Assembly (NCBI GenBank): GCA_964527205.1
Contig: CAZGQG010000053.1
Span: forward strand, 1-8,303
Length of the DNA stretch: 8,303 nt
Reading direction: 5' to 3'
Origin: JARICQ01 sp964527205
GTDB lineage: Bacteria > Bacillota > Clostridia > Tissierellales > Tissierellaceae
Below, piece after piece: positions 1-7,144 of this stretch; the first letter of the stretch is position 1, and the number at the start of each line of letters is the position of its first letter. A program made the translations under genes and the position numbers. The notes beneath the pieces are model-generated. The model was not told where the DNA came from, did no database searches, and saw only the letters and a list, made by a program, of their open reading frames with translations.

Positions 1-55
1 AAGGAGAAAATCCTAATTGTTAAATTTTTGTAAGAAACATAATTTTTAAATTAGA

Positions 56-75
56 ACAAATCCACCGGGATTTGT
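56..75. promoter_or_regulatory. Perfect 8-bp inverted repeat, possible operator
   Basis: Arms acaaatcc (56-63) and ggatttgt (68-75) are exact reverse complements around a 4-nt centre, accg. No T-run follows, so it is not an intrinsic terminator. The right arm ends 2 nt before a TATAAT box (78-83), and the left arm lies where a -35 element would be expected. No good -35 hexamer is present. This placement is typical of a site bound by a dimeric regulator, but the function is inferred from position only. Confidence 0.45.
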
Positions 76-77
76 AG

Positions 78-83
78 TATAAT
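78..83 (+). promoter_or_regulatory. -10 box of probable promoter for the 244-aa protein gene
   Basis: A perfect TATAAT hexamer lies about 90 nt upstream of the ATG at 171. At 16-18 nt spacing the -35 candidates (aacaaa and neighbours) match TTGACA poorly, so the promoter would be weak alone or activator-dependent. The overlapping inverted repeat at 56-75 fits that idea. The transcript would have a roughly 80-nt AT-rich leader in which I see no riboswitch-like structure. Confidence 0.5.
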
Positions 84-170
84 ATAAAATACTCTCATTA
101 AAATATTTAAGAGAAATAAGAGAGGGGAAAATTAGAAATATATGATAAGAATTTGAAAAGGAGGTAGTTT

Positions 171-905
171 ATGGCTATAGTTGACAATCATATATCGGTT
201 ATCTATGATGGACTGATCAATAAGTTCCTATACAAAAATGACGCTGACTGTATACATATACTACTGAATATGTTTGACTTAGAGGATGATATAACAAATA
301 TACGTCCCAAATATATTACTACTAACAGACTGAAAAATAGGATCTACAGATATTTAAAGCATAGGAAGGACAGGGATTTCATATCCCTAAAAATCGGAGA
401 AATCCTTCATGAAGATATAAATAGACTGGAGCTTTTTGTATATCTAAAGGCCTATAAGGAAGGGTATTTTAATAAGTACTGGACCAATAAATTGGAAAAA
501 TCCCTACTCCTTAGCAATCACCTAGAAGACCTATACAGCATGAAATATATATATCAGTTTGGAAATGAGTTTAAGGAAGTAAAAAACATAAAGTCCAAGG
601 TCTTTGTGGAGATATCAAAGAAGGAAAGTTCTGATGATTACTTGGAGGATTTAATCAGGGAATACTCCTCTAGCATGTTTAAATTTAAAATACTTAATCT
701 AAACAAATTTTTAGACAAACAACTGGTTATAGATTATGATTCTTCTAGCCATAATATTACTGAAGAGGAAGAACTCCTAAGGAGTGAAGAATTAAATGAT
801 ATCTATGAAGAGACAGTAAAATTAATTTTCAAAACCATATTGCAATTATACAAGGATGCCTATTGGCACGGATTAAATGATAGCGTACTAAAAAGATATA
901 GATAA
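171..905 (+). CDS. Conserved-type hypothetical protein, 244 aa, unknown function
   Basis: I do not recognise this family. The start is supported by an excellent Shine-Dalgarno sequence (aaaggaggt) 6 nt before the ATG. The protein is predicted to be soluble: no signal peptide, no membrane segment and a single cysteine (C27). It is rich in charged and aromatic residues and probably mostly helical. A basic cluster lies at residues 53-68 (RLKNRIYRYLKHRKDR), and an acidic run EEEE at 198-201 precedes a C-terminal helix. The motif Y-K-(E/D)-x-Y-(F/W)-x7-L occurs twice, at residues 95-108 and 227-240, with hydrophobic positions matching upstream of each, which suggests an internal duplication. The gene appears monocistronic: it has its own -10 box and a strong terminator just after it. 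The basic patch could bind nucleic acid, but nothing proves that. Its codon use broadly resembles the downstream operon, so there is no sign of recent transfer. Confidence 0.8.
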   Translation: MAIVDNHISVIYDGLINKFLYKNDADCIHILLNMFDLEDDITNIRPKYITTNRLKNRIYRYLKHRKDRDFISLKIGEILHEDINRLELFVYLKAYKEGYFNKYWTNKLEKSLLLSNHLEDLYSMKYIYQFGNEFKEVKNIKSKVFVEISKKESSDDYLEDLIREYSSSMFKFKILNLNKFLDKQLVIDYDSSSHNITEEEELLRSEELNDIYEETVKLIFKTILQLYKDAYWHGLNDSVLKRYR

Positions 906-922
906 TAGAAGAGAATATATAG

Positions 923-952
923 ACTAAGTTAGGATTTCTAACTTAGTTTTTT
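923..952 (+). terminator. Strong Rho-independent terminator after the 244-aa protein gene
   Basis: A perfect 10-bp stem, actaagttag (923-932) with ctaacttagt (938-947), encloses a 5-nt loop (gattt) and runs directly into six Ts (947-952). It begins 17 nt after the stop codon at 905. It separates the hypothetical gene from the ruv operon, so ruvC needs its own promoter. Confidence 0.93.
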
Positions 953-962
953 CTTGGTTATA

Positions 963-971
963 TGATACAAT
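963..971 (+). promoter_or_regulatory. Extended -10 promoter for the ruvC operon
   Basis: TGA-TACAAT (TG at 963-964, hexamer at 966-971) fits an extended -10 element of the housekeeping sigma factor. A -35 at normal spacing would fall in the terminator stem or T-run (about 943-952) and has no good match, which an extended -10 can tolerate. It lies 28 nt before the ruvC ATG at 999, downstream of the terminator. A sporulation sigma reading (GATACAAT resembles CATACAnT) was considered, but I see no matching -35. Confidence 0.55.
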
Positions 972-985
972 ACTGATAGAAAGAT

Positions 986-992
986 AAGGGAG
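986..992 (+). promoter_or_regulatory. RBS that fixes the ruvC start at 999
   Basis: aagggag is a good Shine-Dalgarno match. It directly abuts the upstream in-frame ATG at 993 (0 nt), which would prevent its use. It sits 6 nt before the ATG at 999, which is the normal distance. Confidence 0.8.
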
Positions 993-998
993 ATGCAT

Positions 999-1493
999 AT
1001 GAGGATATTGGGAATAGATCCAGGAATTGCAATAGTAGGCTATAGTGTAGTGGAATGTAAGGGCAACAATTTTAAGGCCCTGGACTACGGAGTTATAAGG
1101 ACAGAGGCTGGGGAAGATTTTCCAGACAGGATAAAGACCATCTATGATAGGATGCTTGAAATAATAGCTGTATATCAGCCAGATGATCTGGCCATAGAGG
1201 AGCTTTTCTTTAATAAGAATGTAAAGACTGCCATTAAGGTAGGCCAGGCCAGGGGAGTTGAGATCCTTGCTGGAATCAATTCTGGTCTAGGTATCTATGA
1301 ATACACACCCCTTCAGATCAAACAGGCTGTAACTGGCTATGGAAGGGCAGATAAGAGGCAGGTCCAGGAAATGGTAAAGATGCTCCTTAATCTAAGGGAA
1401 ATACCAAAACCTGATGATGCTGCAGATGCACTGGCCATCGCCCTATGTCATGGGGCAGGGCTTAAGTTTAAAGAAGAATTTAAGATGAAATAA
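999..1493 (+). CDS. ruvC: Crossover junction endodeoxyribonuclease RuvC
   Basis: RuvC is the Holliday junction resolvase. As a homodimer it makes paired nicks in four-way junctions delivered by RuvAB, completing recombinational repair. I chose the ATG at 999 (164 aa), not the in-frame ATG at 993, because the Shine-Dalgarno is placed for 999 and because it gives the family's standard N-terminus, MRILGIDPG. The RNase H-like fold and acidic active site are visible: D7 in GIDPG, E67 in AIEELFFNKN, and D140 and D143 in the DDAADALAIALCH motif, corresponding to E. coli D7, E66, D138 and D141. The glycine-rich GQARGVEIL (82-90) and TPLQIKQAVTGYGRADKRQVQ (from 103) segments are also typical. The length is close to the usual 160-175 aa and the gene is intact. 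It is the first gene of the operon, 19 nt before ruvA. Its presence fits Clostridia, since Bacilli generally rely on RecU. Confidence 0.98.
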   Translation: MRILGIDPGIAIVGYSVVECKGNNFKALDYGVIRTEAGEDFPDRIKTIYDRMLEIIAVYQPDDLAIEELFFNKNVKTAIKVGQARGVEILAGINSGLGIYEYTPLQIKQAVTGYGRADKRQVQEMVKMLLNLREIPKPDDAADALAIALCHGAGLKFKEEFKMK

Positions 1494-1512
1494 ATAGAGA
1501 AGGGTGATATAA

Positions 1513-2106
1513 TTGTATGAATATATAATAGGTGATGTGAGATGGATAAGGGAGGATCACTTTGTACTGGAAAATGGGGGAATAGGCTTTAAGATATTTA
1601 CCTCAGCCAATACTTCCATTCGCTTGGAAATGGGTATGAAGGACACCATGATCTATACATATTACAATCAAAGAGATGATGGGGTCTACCTATATGGTTT
1701 CCTAGATGAAGAGGAGATAGATATCTTTAAACTCCTTATTACAGTTTCAAAAATAGGTCCAAAGGTAGCTATAGGAATCCTATCAGCCCTTACACCTAAT
1801 CAAATAAAAAGATCCATTGTAGAAAAGGACATAGTAAACCTATGTACAGCTCCAGGAGTGGGAAAGAAGACTGCGGAGAGAATGATCCTAGAACTTAAGG
1901 ATAAGATCCAAATAGATGAGATAAGAGATGAGGAAGGTGAGAAGGTCCTAGGAGGTCACGCTGCCTATGAGGAAGCTGTGGACGGACTTACTAGCCTGGG
2001 CTACAGTAGATTTGAGATAGAAAAGGCCCTTAGGGGAATAGATCTTTCAGACCTATCTGTAGAGGACATGATAAGGCATACACTTAAAATACTATCAAAA
2101 AATTAA
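1513..2106 (+). CDS. ruvA: Holliday junction branch migration protein RuvA (TTG start)
   Basis: RuvA binds Holliday junctions as a tetramer or octamer and recruits the RuvB motors. The 197-aa product has the three family domains. The OB fold covers residues 1-62 (ENGGIGFKIFT at 20-30) and carries the acidic pin D55-D56 in QRDDGVYLYGF, equivalent to E. coli E55-D56. Two helix-hairpin-helix motifs follow, at about 76-92 (VSKIGPKVAIGIL) and 111-129 (CTAPGVGKKTAERMILELK). After an acidic linker (132-146), the RuvB-binding C-terminal domain spans about 150-197 (ALRGIDLSDLSVEDMIRHTLKIL). Translation starts at a TTG: the only nearby ATG (1517) is out of frame, agggtga lies 5-6 nt upstream, and the resulting MYEYIIG start matches the family. 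The rare start may hold RuvA below RuvB. The gene sits 19 nt after ruvC and 12 nt before ruvB. Confidence 0.97.
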   Translation: MYEYIIGDVRWIREDHFVLENGGIGFKIFTSANTSIRLEMGMKDTMIYTYYNQRDDGVYLYGFLDEEEIDIFKLLITVSKIGPKVAIGILSALTPNQIKRSIVEKDIVNLCTAPGVGKKTAERMILELKDKIQIDEIRDEEGEKVLGGHAAYEEAVDGLTSLGYSRFEIEKALRGIDLSDLSVEDMIRHTLKILSKN

Positions 2107-2118
2107 GAAGGTGAAAAA

Positions 2119-3144
2119 ATGGAAGCTGAAAAATTTGAAGAGGAAAAGGATAGAATAATCAGCGGGCTTGAGAAGGAAGAGGACCTGGAGGCTGAACTAA
2201 CCCTTAGGCCAAGATGGATAACAGAATATATAGGCCAGCACAAGGCCAAGGAGAAACTCAATATATTTATACAGGCAGCCCAGGGCAGGGAGGAATCCCT
2301 GGACCATGTGCTTCTCTATGGACCACCGGGACTTGGTAAGACAACTCTTGCCAATATAATTGCCAATGAAATGGGTGTAAATATCCGGGTAACCTCAGGG
2401 CCTGCCATAGAAAGGGCTGGAGATTTGGCTAGTATACTAACCAATCTCAACCAGGGAGATGTGCTCTTTATAGATGAGATACACAGAATAAACAGGACAG
2501 TGGAGGAAATCCTCTATCCTGCCATGGAGGACTATGCCCTGGATATTATAATAGGCAAGGGACCATCAGCCAGGTCTGTAAGACTGGACCTATCAAAGTT
2601 CACCCTAATAGGTGCAACTACAAGGGCAGGACTACTTACTTCACCTCTAAGAGACAGGTTTGGAGTAATGTTAAATCTTGAGCTTTATGATATAGAAAGC
2701 TTGAAAAAGATAATTGTAAGGTCTGCCAGTATTTTAGATATTGGCATAGAAGAAGAGGGAGCTATAGAGATTGCAAGAAGATCTAGGGGGACTCCAAGGA
2801 TAGCCAATAGGCTGCTTAAAAGGGTGAGAGACTATGCCCAGGTAGAGGCGGATGGTGTAATTACCTTAGATGTGGCAAAGAGAGGCCTTAAGGTACTGGA
2901 AGTAGATGAGCTAGGACTTGATAGGGTAGATAGGAAGATCCTACATCTCCTTATTGAAAACTTTGGTGGTGGGCCTGTAGGGGTAGACACTCTAGCAGCT
3001 GCCAGTGGAGAGGAAAGAGTTACTATTGAGGATGTATATGAGCCCTATCTCCTGCAGATAGGTTTTCTAAATAGGACTCCAAGGGGTAGGATAGTATCTA
3101 AGAGGGGCTATGAACATTTGGGCATAGCTTATCCAGAGGAATAA
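2119..3144 (+). CDS. ruvB: Holliday junction branch migration helicase RuvB
   Basis: RuvB is the AAA+ ATPase whose hexameric rings pump duplex DNA through the RuvA-bound junction. At 341 aa it is full length. Visible elements are the LRPRWITEYIGQ entry motif (29-40), Walker A GPPGLGKTT (68-76), Walker B LFIDEIH (116-122), sensor 1 IGATTRAG (164-171), the arginine-finger motif SPLRDRFG (175-182) and sensor 2 around GTPRIANRLLKRVRDYA (224-240). The C-terminal winged helix (about 262-341) carries FGGGPVGVDTLAAASGEE and the basic wing NRTPRGR (318-324). The acidic N-terminal tail (1-25) is within family norms. The ATG is preceded by gaaggtga at good distance and follows ruvA by 12 nt, indicating translational coupling with its partner. 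All catalytic residues are present, with no sign of damage. Confidence 0.99.
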   Translation: MEAEKFEEEKDRIISGLEKEEDLEAELTLRPRWITEYIGQHKAKEKLNIFIQAAQGREESLDHVLLYGPPGLGKTTLANIIANEMGVNIRVTSGPAIERAGDLASILTNLNQGDVLFIDEIHRINRTVEEILYPAMEDYALDIIIGKGPSARSVRLDLSKFTLIGATTRAGLLTSPLRDRFGVMLNLELYDIESLKKIIVRSASILDIGIEEEGAIEIARRSRGTPRIANRLLKRVRDYAQVEADGVITLDVAKRGLKVLEVDELGLDRVDRKILHLLIENFGGGPVGVDTLAAASGEERVTIEDVYEPYLLQIGFLNRTPRGRIVSKRGYEHLGIAYPEE

Positions 3145-3160
3145 TCCAGGGGGGAAAGAG

Positions 3161-4603
3161 ATGAAAAATATAAGACAGCTAGTCGCTTTTTTATTAATTG
3201 GAATAATATTATCTGTAAATAGTGTTAGCCTTGCAGATTTCTACTGGGAGGATGACTACATTTCCCAGGACAGGGCAGACTATATAGATGTGAAGATCAG
3301 CGCTCCAATAAAGAACCACCAGGAGATTAGGCTTGAAAGCTCAGGAGGATTTTCTATCTACTATAAAAGTGATAAGAGGGTTCCGGTCCTTGAAATCAAA
3401 GAAAGCAATATAAGAGCACTTATAGATGATGAGGGAGCCATTAGACTCCTAGATGAAAATGATGACATGCTCTTTGTTATGGCCAGGGAAAATGATTATA
3501 TACTAGAAGGCAATAACTATGAAAATAATACAATAAAGATAGAAGAGATGAAGTATAGGGGTTATTTAAATTTTAAGAACTTAAATGGAAAGATTGAACT
3601 TGTAAACCATGTGGACCTGGAAGAGTATCTTTATGGTCTTCTACCAAGGGAAATGGGAGCAAGTTTTCCCCCTGAGGCTCTAAAGGCCCAGGCAGTAGCT
3701 GCTAGAACCTATGCTAGCTACAATATGGACCAGCTAGGAAAACACAAGGCAAATGGCTATGACCTATGCGACACAACCCACTGCCAGGTCTATGGAGGCT
3801 ATAATGCGGAAAAGGAAACTACTAATAATGCAGTTGAAGCTACAAGGGGAATCTTGGCCCTTTATGGGGGAAGTCCAATCAATGCCCAGTATCATTCATC
3901 TAGCAGTGGATACACCTATAGCAGTAAGGATATATGGGGAGGAGACTATCCATATCTTACAGGAGTCAAGGATGACTTTTCCCTAGGAGCAAGTTCTGGA
4001 TTATGGGATCTTAATATTTCTATGGAGGAGCTAGATAAAAAGCTAGGAAGTCATAGGAATGAAATAGGAGAGCTTAGATCTATAGGCCTAGGTAAGGTAG
4101 CTGATAATGGGAATGTAGGCACTGTGGTCCTTCAGGGAAGTCTAGGCAGCAAGGAAATAAAGGCTACAGAGCTTAGGACCCTTATAGGAACTACTGTCCT
4201 TAAGAGCACTAATTTTAGCTTTGAAAATTCCAGTTCCACATCTGTAGGTGCTGGAGGAGAAACTTTCCTTTCAAGAAAAGTATATGTAATGGATGGAGAG
4301 AGGACTATAAAAACAATGGATTTAAAAAATGCTGTGGTAATGAGTGCCAAGGGAAAGGATAAAATTTCCTCCAGCACCAGCAGGGCCATAGACATAAATA
4401 ATAGGGAACATGACCTAGATATTAGGACTGAAGCTCCTACTAGCACTGGTCCCTCTGTATCTGGAGATCAGATTCAGATAAAGGGCAAGGGCTATGGTCA
4501 CGGAGTTGGCATGAGCCAGCATGGGGCCAAGAAAATGGCTGAGTCTGGATATAATTATGAAGAAATATTGAAATTTTACTATAGAGGTATAGAAGTTAAA
4601 TAA
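3161..4603 (+). CDS. Secreted SpoIID/LytB-domain protein, probable peptidoglycan lytic transglycosylase
   Basis: This is an exported member of the SpoIID family, which cleaves peptidoglycan glycan strands; SpoIID itself acts during engulfment in sporulation. A Sec signal peptide is clear: MKNIRQ, a hydrophobic core (7-19) and probable cleavage after SLA (residue 25). The core domain starts near residue 137 with HVDLEEYLYGLLPREMG; E164 in PREMG matches the catalytic glutamate. It continues with PPEALKAQAVAARTYA (170-185), CDTTHCQVYGGY (203-214, resembling the zinc-binding segment of clostridial SpoIID), YHSSSSG (244-250) and WGGDYPYLTGV (259-269). The closing motif GKGYGHGVGMSQHGAKKMA is at 442-460. 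A serine-rich insert (about 355-436) separates the two parts. At 480 aa it is longer than typical SpoIID (about 340), so it is more likely a paralogue than spoIID itself. It sits 16 nt after ruvB with a strong RBS (aggggggaaag) and 19 nt before queA, an arrangement familiar in Clostridia. Confidence 0.92.
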   Translation: MKNIRQLVAFLLIGIILSVNSVSLADFYWEDDYISQDRADYIDVKISAPIKNHQEIRLESSGGFSIYYKSDKRVPVLEIKESNIRALIDDEGAIRLLDENDDMLFVMARENDYILEGNNYENNTIKIEEMKYRGYLNFKNLNGKIELVNHVDLEEYLYGLLPREMGASFPPEALKAQAVAARTYASYNMDQLGKHKANGYDLCDTTHCQVYGGYNAEKETTNNAVEATRGILALYGGSPINAQYHSSSSGYTYSSKDIWGGDYPYLTGVKDDFSLGASSGLWDLNISMEELDKKLGSHRNEIGELRSIGLGKVADNGNVGTVVLQGSLGSKEIKATELRTLIGTTVLKSTNFSFENSSSTSVGAGGETFLSRKVYVMDGERTIKTMDLKNAVVMSAKGKDKISSSTSRAIDINNREHDLDIRTEAPTSTGPSVSGDQIQIKGKGYGHGVGMSQHGAKKMAESGYNYEEILKFYYRGIEVK

Positions 4604-4622
4604 ATGAGTAAGGGATGGAAAG

Positions 4623-5648
4623 ATGAAGACAAAAGACTTTTATTATGATCTGCCGGAGGAACTTATAGCCCAGCACCCCCTAGAGAGAAGAGCAGAGTCT
4701 AGGATGATGGTGGTGGATAAGAAGACTGGGGAGATCCGAGAAGAGATATTTAAAGATATAGTAGACCATATGTCCCCAGGGGACTGTCTGGTCTTAAATG
4801 ACACCAGGGTCCTTCCTGCTAGATTATTTGGAAATAGGATTGGCAAGGAAGAATCCATAGAGATACTTCTTCTTAGAAGATTTGAAGAAGACATATGGGA
4901 ATGCATGGTAAGGCCAGGAAAAAAGGCCAGACCAGGACACAAGCTGGAATTTGGAGGAGGAATACTCCAGGGAGAAATCCTATCCATAGAAGAAGAGGGT
5001 ACAAGAAGGATAAAACTTGACTATGAGGGTATATTTGAAGAGGTCCTAGACCAGCTAGGAGAAATGCCTCTTCCACCCTATATAACTGAAAAATTAGAGG
5101 ACGGGGAAAGATATCAAACTGTATATTCTAAGAATTTAGGATCTGCAGCAGCCCCTACAGCTGGACTTCATTTTACTGAAGAATTGATCCAGGAAATAAG
5201 GGCCAAGGGAGTAGAGATAGCCTATCTTACTCTACATGTGGGCCTAGGTACCTTTAGGCCTGTAAAGGTGGATAATGTACTAGACCACCATATGCATAGT
5301 GAATACTATGAACTTCTAGATGAGGATGCAGAAAAGATAAATAGGGCAAAGAACCAAGGAGGCAAGATAATCTCTGTTGGTACTACATCTACTAGAACCC
5401 TGGAAACCCTAGGAGATGAAGAGGGAAGGCTAAGAGGAGGCTCTGGCTGGACAGATATATTTATCTATCCAGGCTACAGATTTAAAATAGTTGATATGCT
5501 AATAACTAATTTTCATCTGCCAGAATCAACTCTCCTTATGCTGGTAAGTGCCTTTTCTTCTAAGGATATAATATTTTCTGCCTATAAGAGAGCAGTGGAG
5601 GAAAAGTATAGATTTTTTAGTTTTGGAGATGCAATGCTGATAGAATAA
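4623..5648 (+). CDS. queA: S-adenosylmethionine:tRNA ribosyltransferase-isomerase QueA
   Basis: QueA transfers and isomerises the ribosyl group of SAM onto preQ1 already in tRNA (Asp, Asn, His and Tyr, position 34), forming epoxyqueuosine. The 341-aa product is full length and shows family signatures throughout: FYYDLPEELIAQHPLERR at the N-terminus, LNDTRVLPARL (58-68), GEMPLPPYI (146-154), GSAAAPTAGLHFT (173-185), LHVGLGTFRPV (204-214), SVGTTSTRTLE (251-261), NFHLPESTLLMLVSAF (296-311) and FGDAMLI (334-340). The ATG has aaggga about 7 nt upstream; an ATG at 4615 is out of frame and hits a stop at once. It lies 13 nt before tgt, whose product makes its substrate. No preQ1 riboswitch is visible upstream, consistent with expression from the ruv promoter. 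Confidence 0.98.
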   Translation: MKTKDFYYDLPEELIAQHPLERRAESRMMVVDKKTGEIREEIFKDIVDHMSPGDCLVLNDTRVLPARLFGNRIGKEESIEILLLRRFEEDIWECMVRPGKKARPGHKLEFGGGILQGEILSIEEEGTRRIKLDYEGIFEEVLDQLGEMPLPPYITEKLEDGERYQTVYSKNLGSAAAPTAGLHFTEELIQEIRAKGVEIAYLTLHVGLGTFRPVKVDNVLDHHMHSEYYELLDEDAEKINRAKNQGGKIISVGTTSTRTLETLGDEEGRLRGGSGWTDIFIYPGYRFKIVDMLITNFHLPESTLLMLVSAFSSKDIIFSAYKRAVEEKYRFFSFGDAMLIE

Positions 5649-5661
5649 GAGGAGGTAATAT

Positions 5662-6780
5662 ATGTCTGCAATAGAATTTGAATTATTAAAGGAATCCAAA
5701 GATTCCATGGCAAGACTGGGAAAGATCACTACTCCCCATGGAGAGATAGAAACTCCTATCTTTATGCCTGTGGGAACCCTGGCTACTGTAAAGGCCATGA
5801 CTCCAGAAGAGGTAAGTGACATGGGAGCTCAGATAATACTTAGCAATACCTATCACCTTTACCTAAAGCCTGGCCATGAGCTGGTAAGGGAAGCAGGAGG
5901 TCTGCATAAGTTTATGAACTGGGACAAGCCTATCCTTACAGATAGTGGTGGTTTCCAGGTCTTTAGTCTGGGAGACCTTAGAACTATAGAGGAAGAGGGA
6001 GTAGAGTTTAGGTCCCATATAGATGGATCCAAGCACTTTATAAGCCCTGAAAAAGCAATAGAAATACAAAATGCCCTGGGATCAGACATAATGATGTGCT
6101 TTGATGAATGTGCACCCTATCCTGCAGATTATGACTATGTAAAGCAGTCCATGGAAAGAACAACTAGATGGGCTAAGAGATGCAAGGACTATCACAAGGA
6201 CTGGGACAAGCAAGGATTATTTGGTATAGTTCAAGGTGGAATGTACAAGGACCTAAGAGAACAAAGTGCCAAGGAAATAGTGGAGATTGGTTTTCCAGGA
6301 TATGCTATTGGTGGACTTAGTGTAGGGGAACCAAGAGAGCTAATGTGTGATGTATTAGAACATACAACTCCATTCCTTCCTAAGGATAAGCCAAGATATC
6401 TAATGGGTGTAGGAACTCCTGATTATCTTTTTGAGGCGGTTATAAGAGGGATAGACATGGCTGATTGTGTACTTCCTACCAGAATAGGAAGAAACGGAAC
6501 AGTAATGACCTCCCAGGGTAGGCTTGTGGTAAGGAATGCTAAATACAAGGATGACTTTAGACCACTAGATCCAGAATGTGACTGCTATGCCTGCAAGAAT
6601 TATTCTAGGGCCTATATAAGACATCTCTTTAATGTAAATGAAATCCTAGGAGCCAGACTTGCCACTACTCACAATTTATACTTCCTAATCAAGCTTATGG
6701 AAAATATTAGAGAAGCCATAAGAGAGGATAGATTATTGGAGTATAAAGATGAGTTTTATGAGAAATATGGATATAATTAA
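5662..6780 (+). CDS. tgt: tRNA-guanine transglycosylase, queuosine-type (Tgt)
   Basis: Tgt exchanges guanine-34 of GUN-anticodon tRNAs for preQ1. The 372-aa TIM-barrel enzyme is complete. By comparison with the Zymomonas enzyme, D94 in LTDSGGFQVF is the general base/acid, D268 in GIDMADCVLPTRIGRNG is the nucleophile, and R274 and R277 contact tRNA. D148 in CFDECAPYP and Q191 in GIVQGG contact the incoming base. C150 and V221 (IGGLSVGEP) are the residues expected of bacterial preQ1-specific enzymes rather than eukaryotic queuine-specific ones. Zinc ligands are C306, C308 and C311 (ECDCYAC) and H337. The RBS aggaggt is strong and 13 nt separate the gene from queA. The two form a coupled pair catalysing consecutive steps. 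No terminator follows, so readthrough into yajC is possible. Confidence 0.99.
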   Translation: MSAIEFELLKESKDSMARLGKITTPHGEIETPIFMPVGTLATVKAMTPEEVSDMGAQIILSNTYHLYLKPGHELVREAGGLHKFMNWDKPILTDSGGFQVFSLGDLRTIEEEGVEFRSHIDGSKHFISPEKAIEIQNALGSDIMMCFDECAPYPADYDYVKQSMERTTRWAKRCKDYHKDWDKQGLFGIVQGGMYKDLREQSAKEIVEIGFPGYAIGGLSVGEPRELMCDVLEHTTPFLPKDKPRYLMGVGTPDYLFEAVIRGIDMADCVLPTRIGRNGTVMTSQGRLVVRNAKYKDDFRPLDPECDCYACKNYSRAYIRHLFNVNEILGARLATTHNLYFLIKLMENIREAIREDRLLEYKDEFYEKYGYN

Positions 6781-6789
6781 AAATAAATG

Positions 6790-6817
6790 ATGAAATTTCT
6801 TTATTTTGTTGTATAAT
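6790..6817 (+). promoter_or_regulatory. Probable internal promoter upstream of yajC
   Basis: A perfect TATAAT (6812-6817) has a 4-of-6 -35 match, atgaaa (6790-6795), with 16-nt spacing, in the 67-nt gap between tgt and yajC. Other gaps in the operon are only 12-19 nt, so the larger gap plus the -10 box suggests that yajC can be transcribed on its own as well as by readthrough. Confidence 0.5.
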
Positions 6818-6847
6818 AGAATAGAATAGTAAGGGAGGGATACATAA

Positions 6848-7126
6848 ATGCCAGAAATGTTACAAGCGTTAATACTTCCATTAGGTTTTCTTGCGATATT
6901 TTATTTCTTCGCCATAAGACCTCAGAAGAAAAGACAAAAACAAATTGAAACAATGAGAAGTGAGCTAAGGGTAGGGGATGAAATTATCACTATCGGAGGA
7001 ATCAAGGGTAGAATCCTTGTAGTCAAGGAAGATTTAATCACTATTGAAGTAGGTAGTGCAAAAATTAAACTTGATCTAATGAAATGGTCAGTAGGATCAG
7101 TAGTAGGACAAGAAGAAATAAAATAA
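6848..7126 (+). CDS. yajC: Preprotein translocase accessory subunit YajC
   Basis: YajC is a small single-pass membrane protein that associates with SecDF and SecYEG in protein export. The 92-aa product has the standard form: a hydrophobic segment at about 5-23 (LQALILPLGFLAIFYFFAI), then the basic RPQKKRQK (24-31) at the membrane face. A cytosolic domain follows with GDEIITIGGIKGRI (43-56) and a beta-rich tail. The RBS aagggaggg precedes the ATG by about 7 nt. In many bacteria yajC is followed by secD and secF; here a strong terminator follows instead, so any secDF genes must be elsewhere or in another transcription unit. Placement behind tgt is the usual neighbourhood. Confidence 0.97.
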   Translation: MPEMLQALILPLGFLAIFYFFAIRPQKKRQKQIETMRSELRVGDEIITIGGIKGRILVVKEDLITIEVGSAKIKLDLMKWSVGSVVGQEEIK

Positions 7127-7144
7127 GGTCTAAAGCTTGATATT

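Noticed and set aside
2..14. Small hairpin agga-tcct at the window start, possible end of an upstream terminator
   Set aside because: A 4-bp stem is too short to support a call, and the upstream sequence is missing.
3753..3986. Alternative plus-strand open frame inside the SpoIID-like gene
   Set aside because: It lies out of frame within the conserved catalytic domain, has no RBS, and its translation resembles no protein.
4132..4446. Minus-strand open frame opposite the SpoIID-like gene, and similar ones opposite queA and tgt (4643-5076, 5526-6089)
   Set aside because: All are antisense to strongly conserved coding sequence, lack RBS sites, and arise from the low frequency of stop codons opposite these genes.
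4601..4622. preQ1 riboswitch upstream of queA/tgt
   Set aside because: The gap is only 19 nt and contains just an RBS; there is no room for an aptamer.
1949..6655. Recurrent CCTAGG hexamers in the operon
   Set aside because: They follow from the preferred codons (CTA, AGG, GGA) in these genes and show no regular spacing or orientation.
6780..6807. Terminator between tgt and yajC (aaaataaa / tttatttt stem)
   Set aside because: The stem is purely A-T with a 12-nt loop and no T-run after it, so it is too weak. It overlaps the proposed -35.
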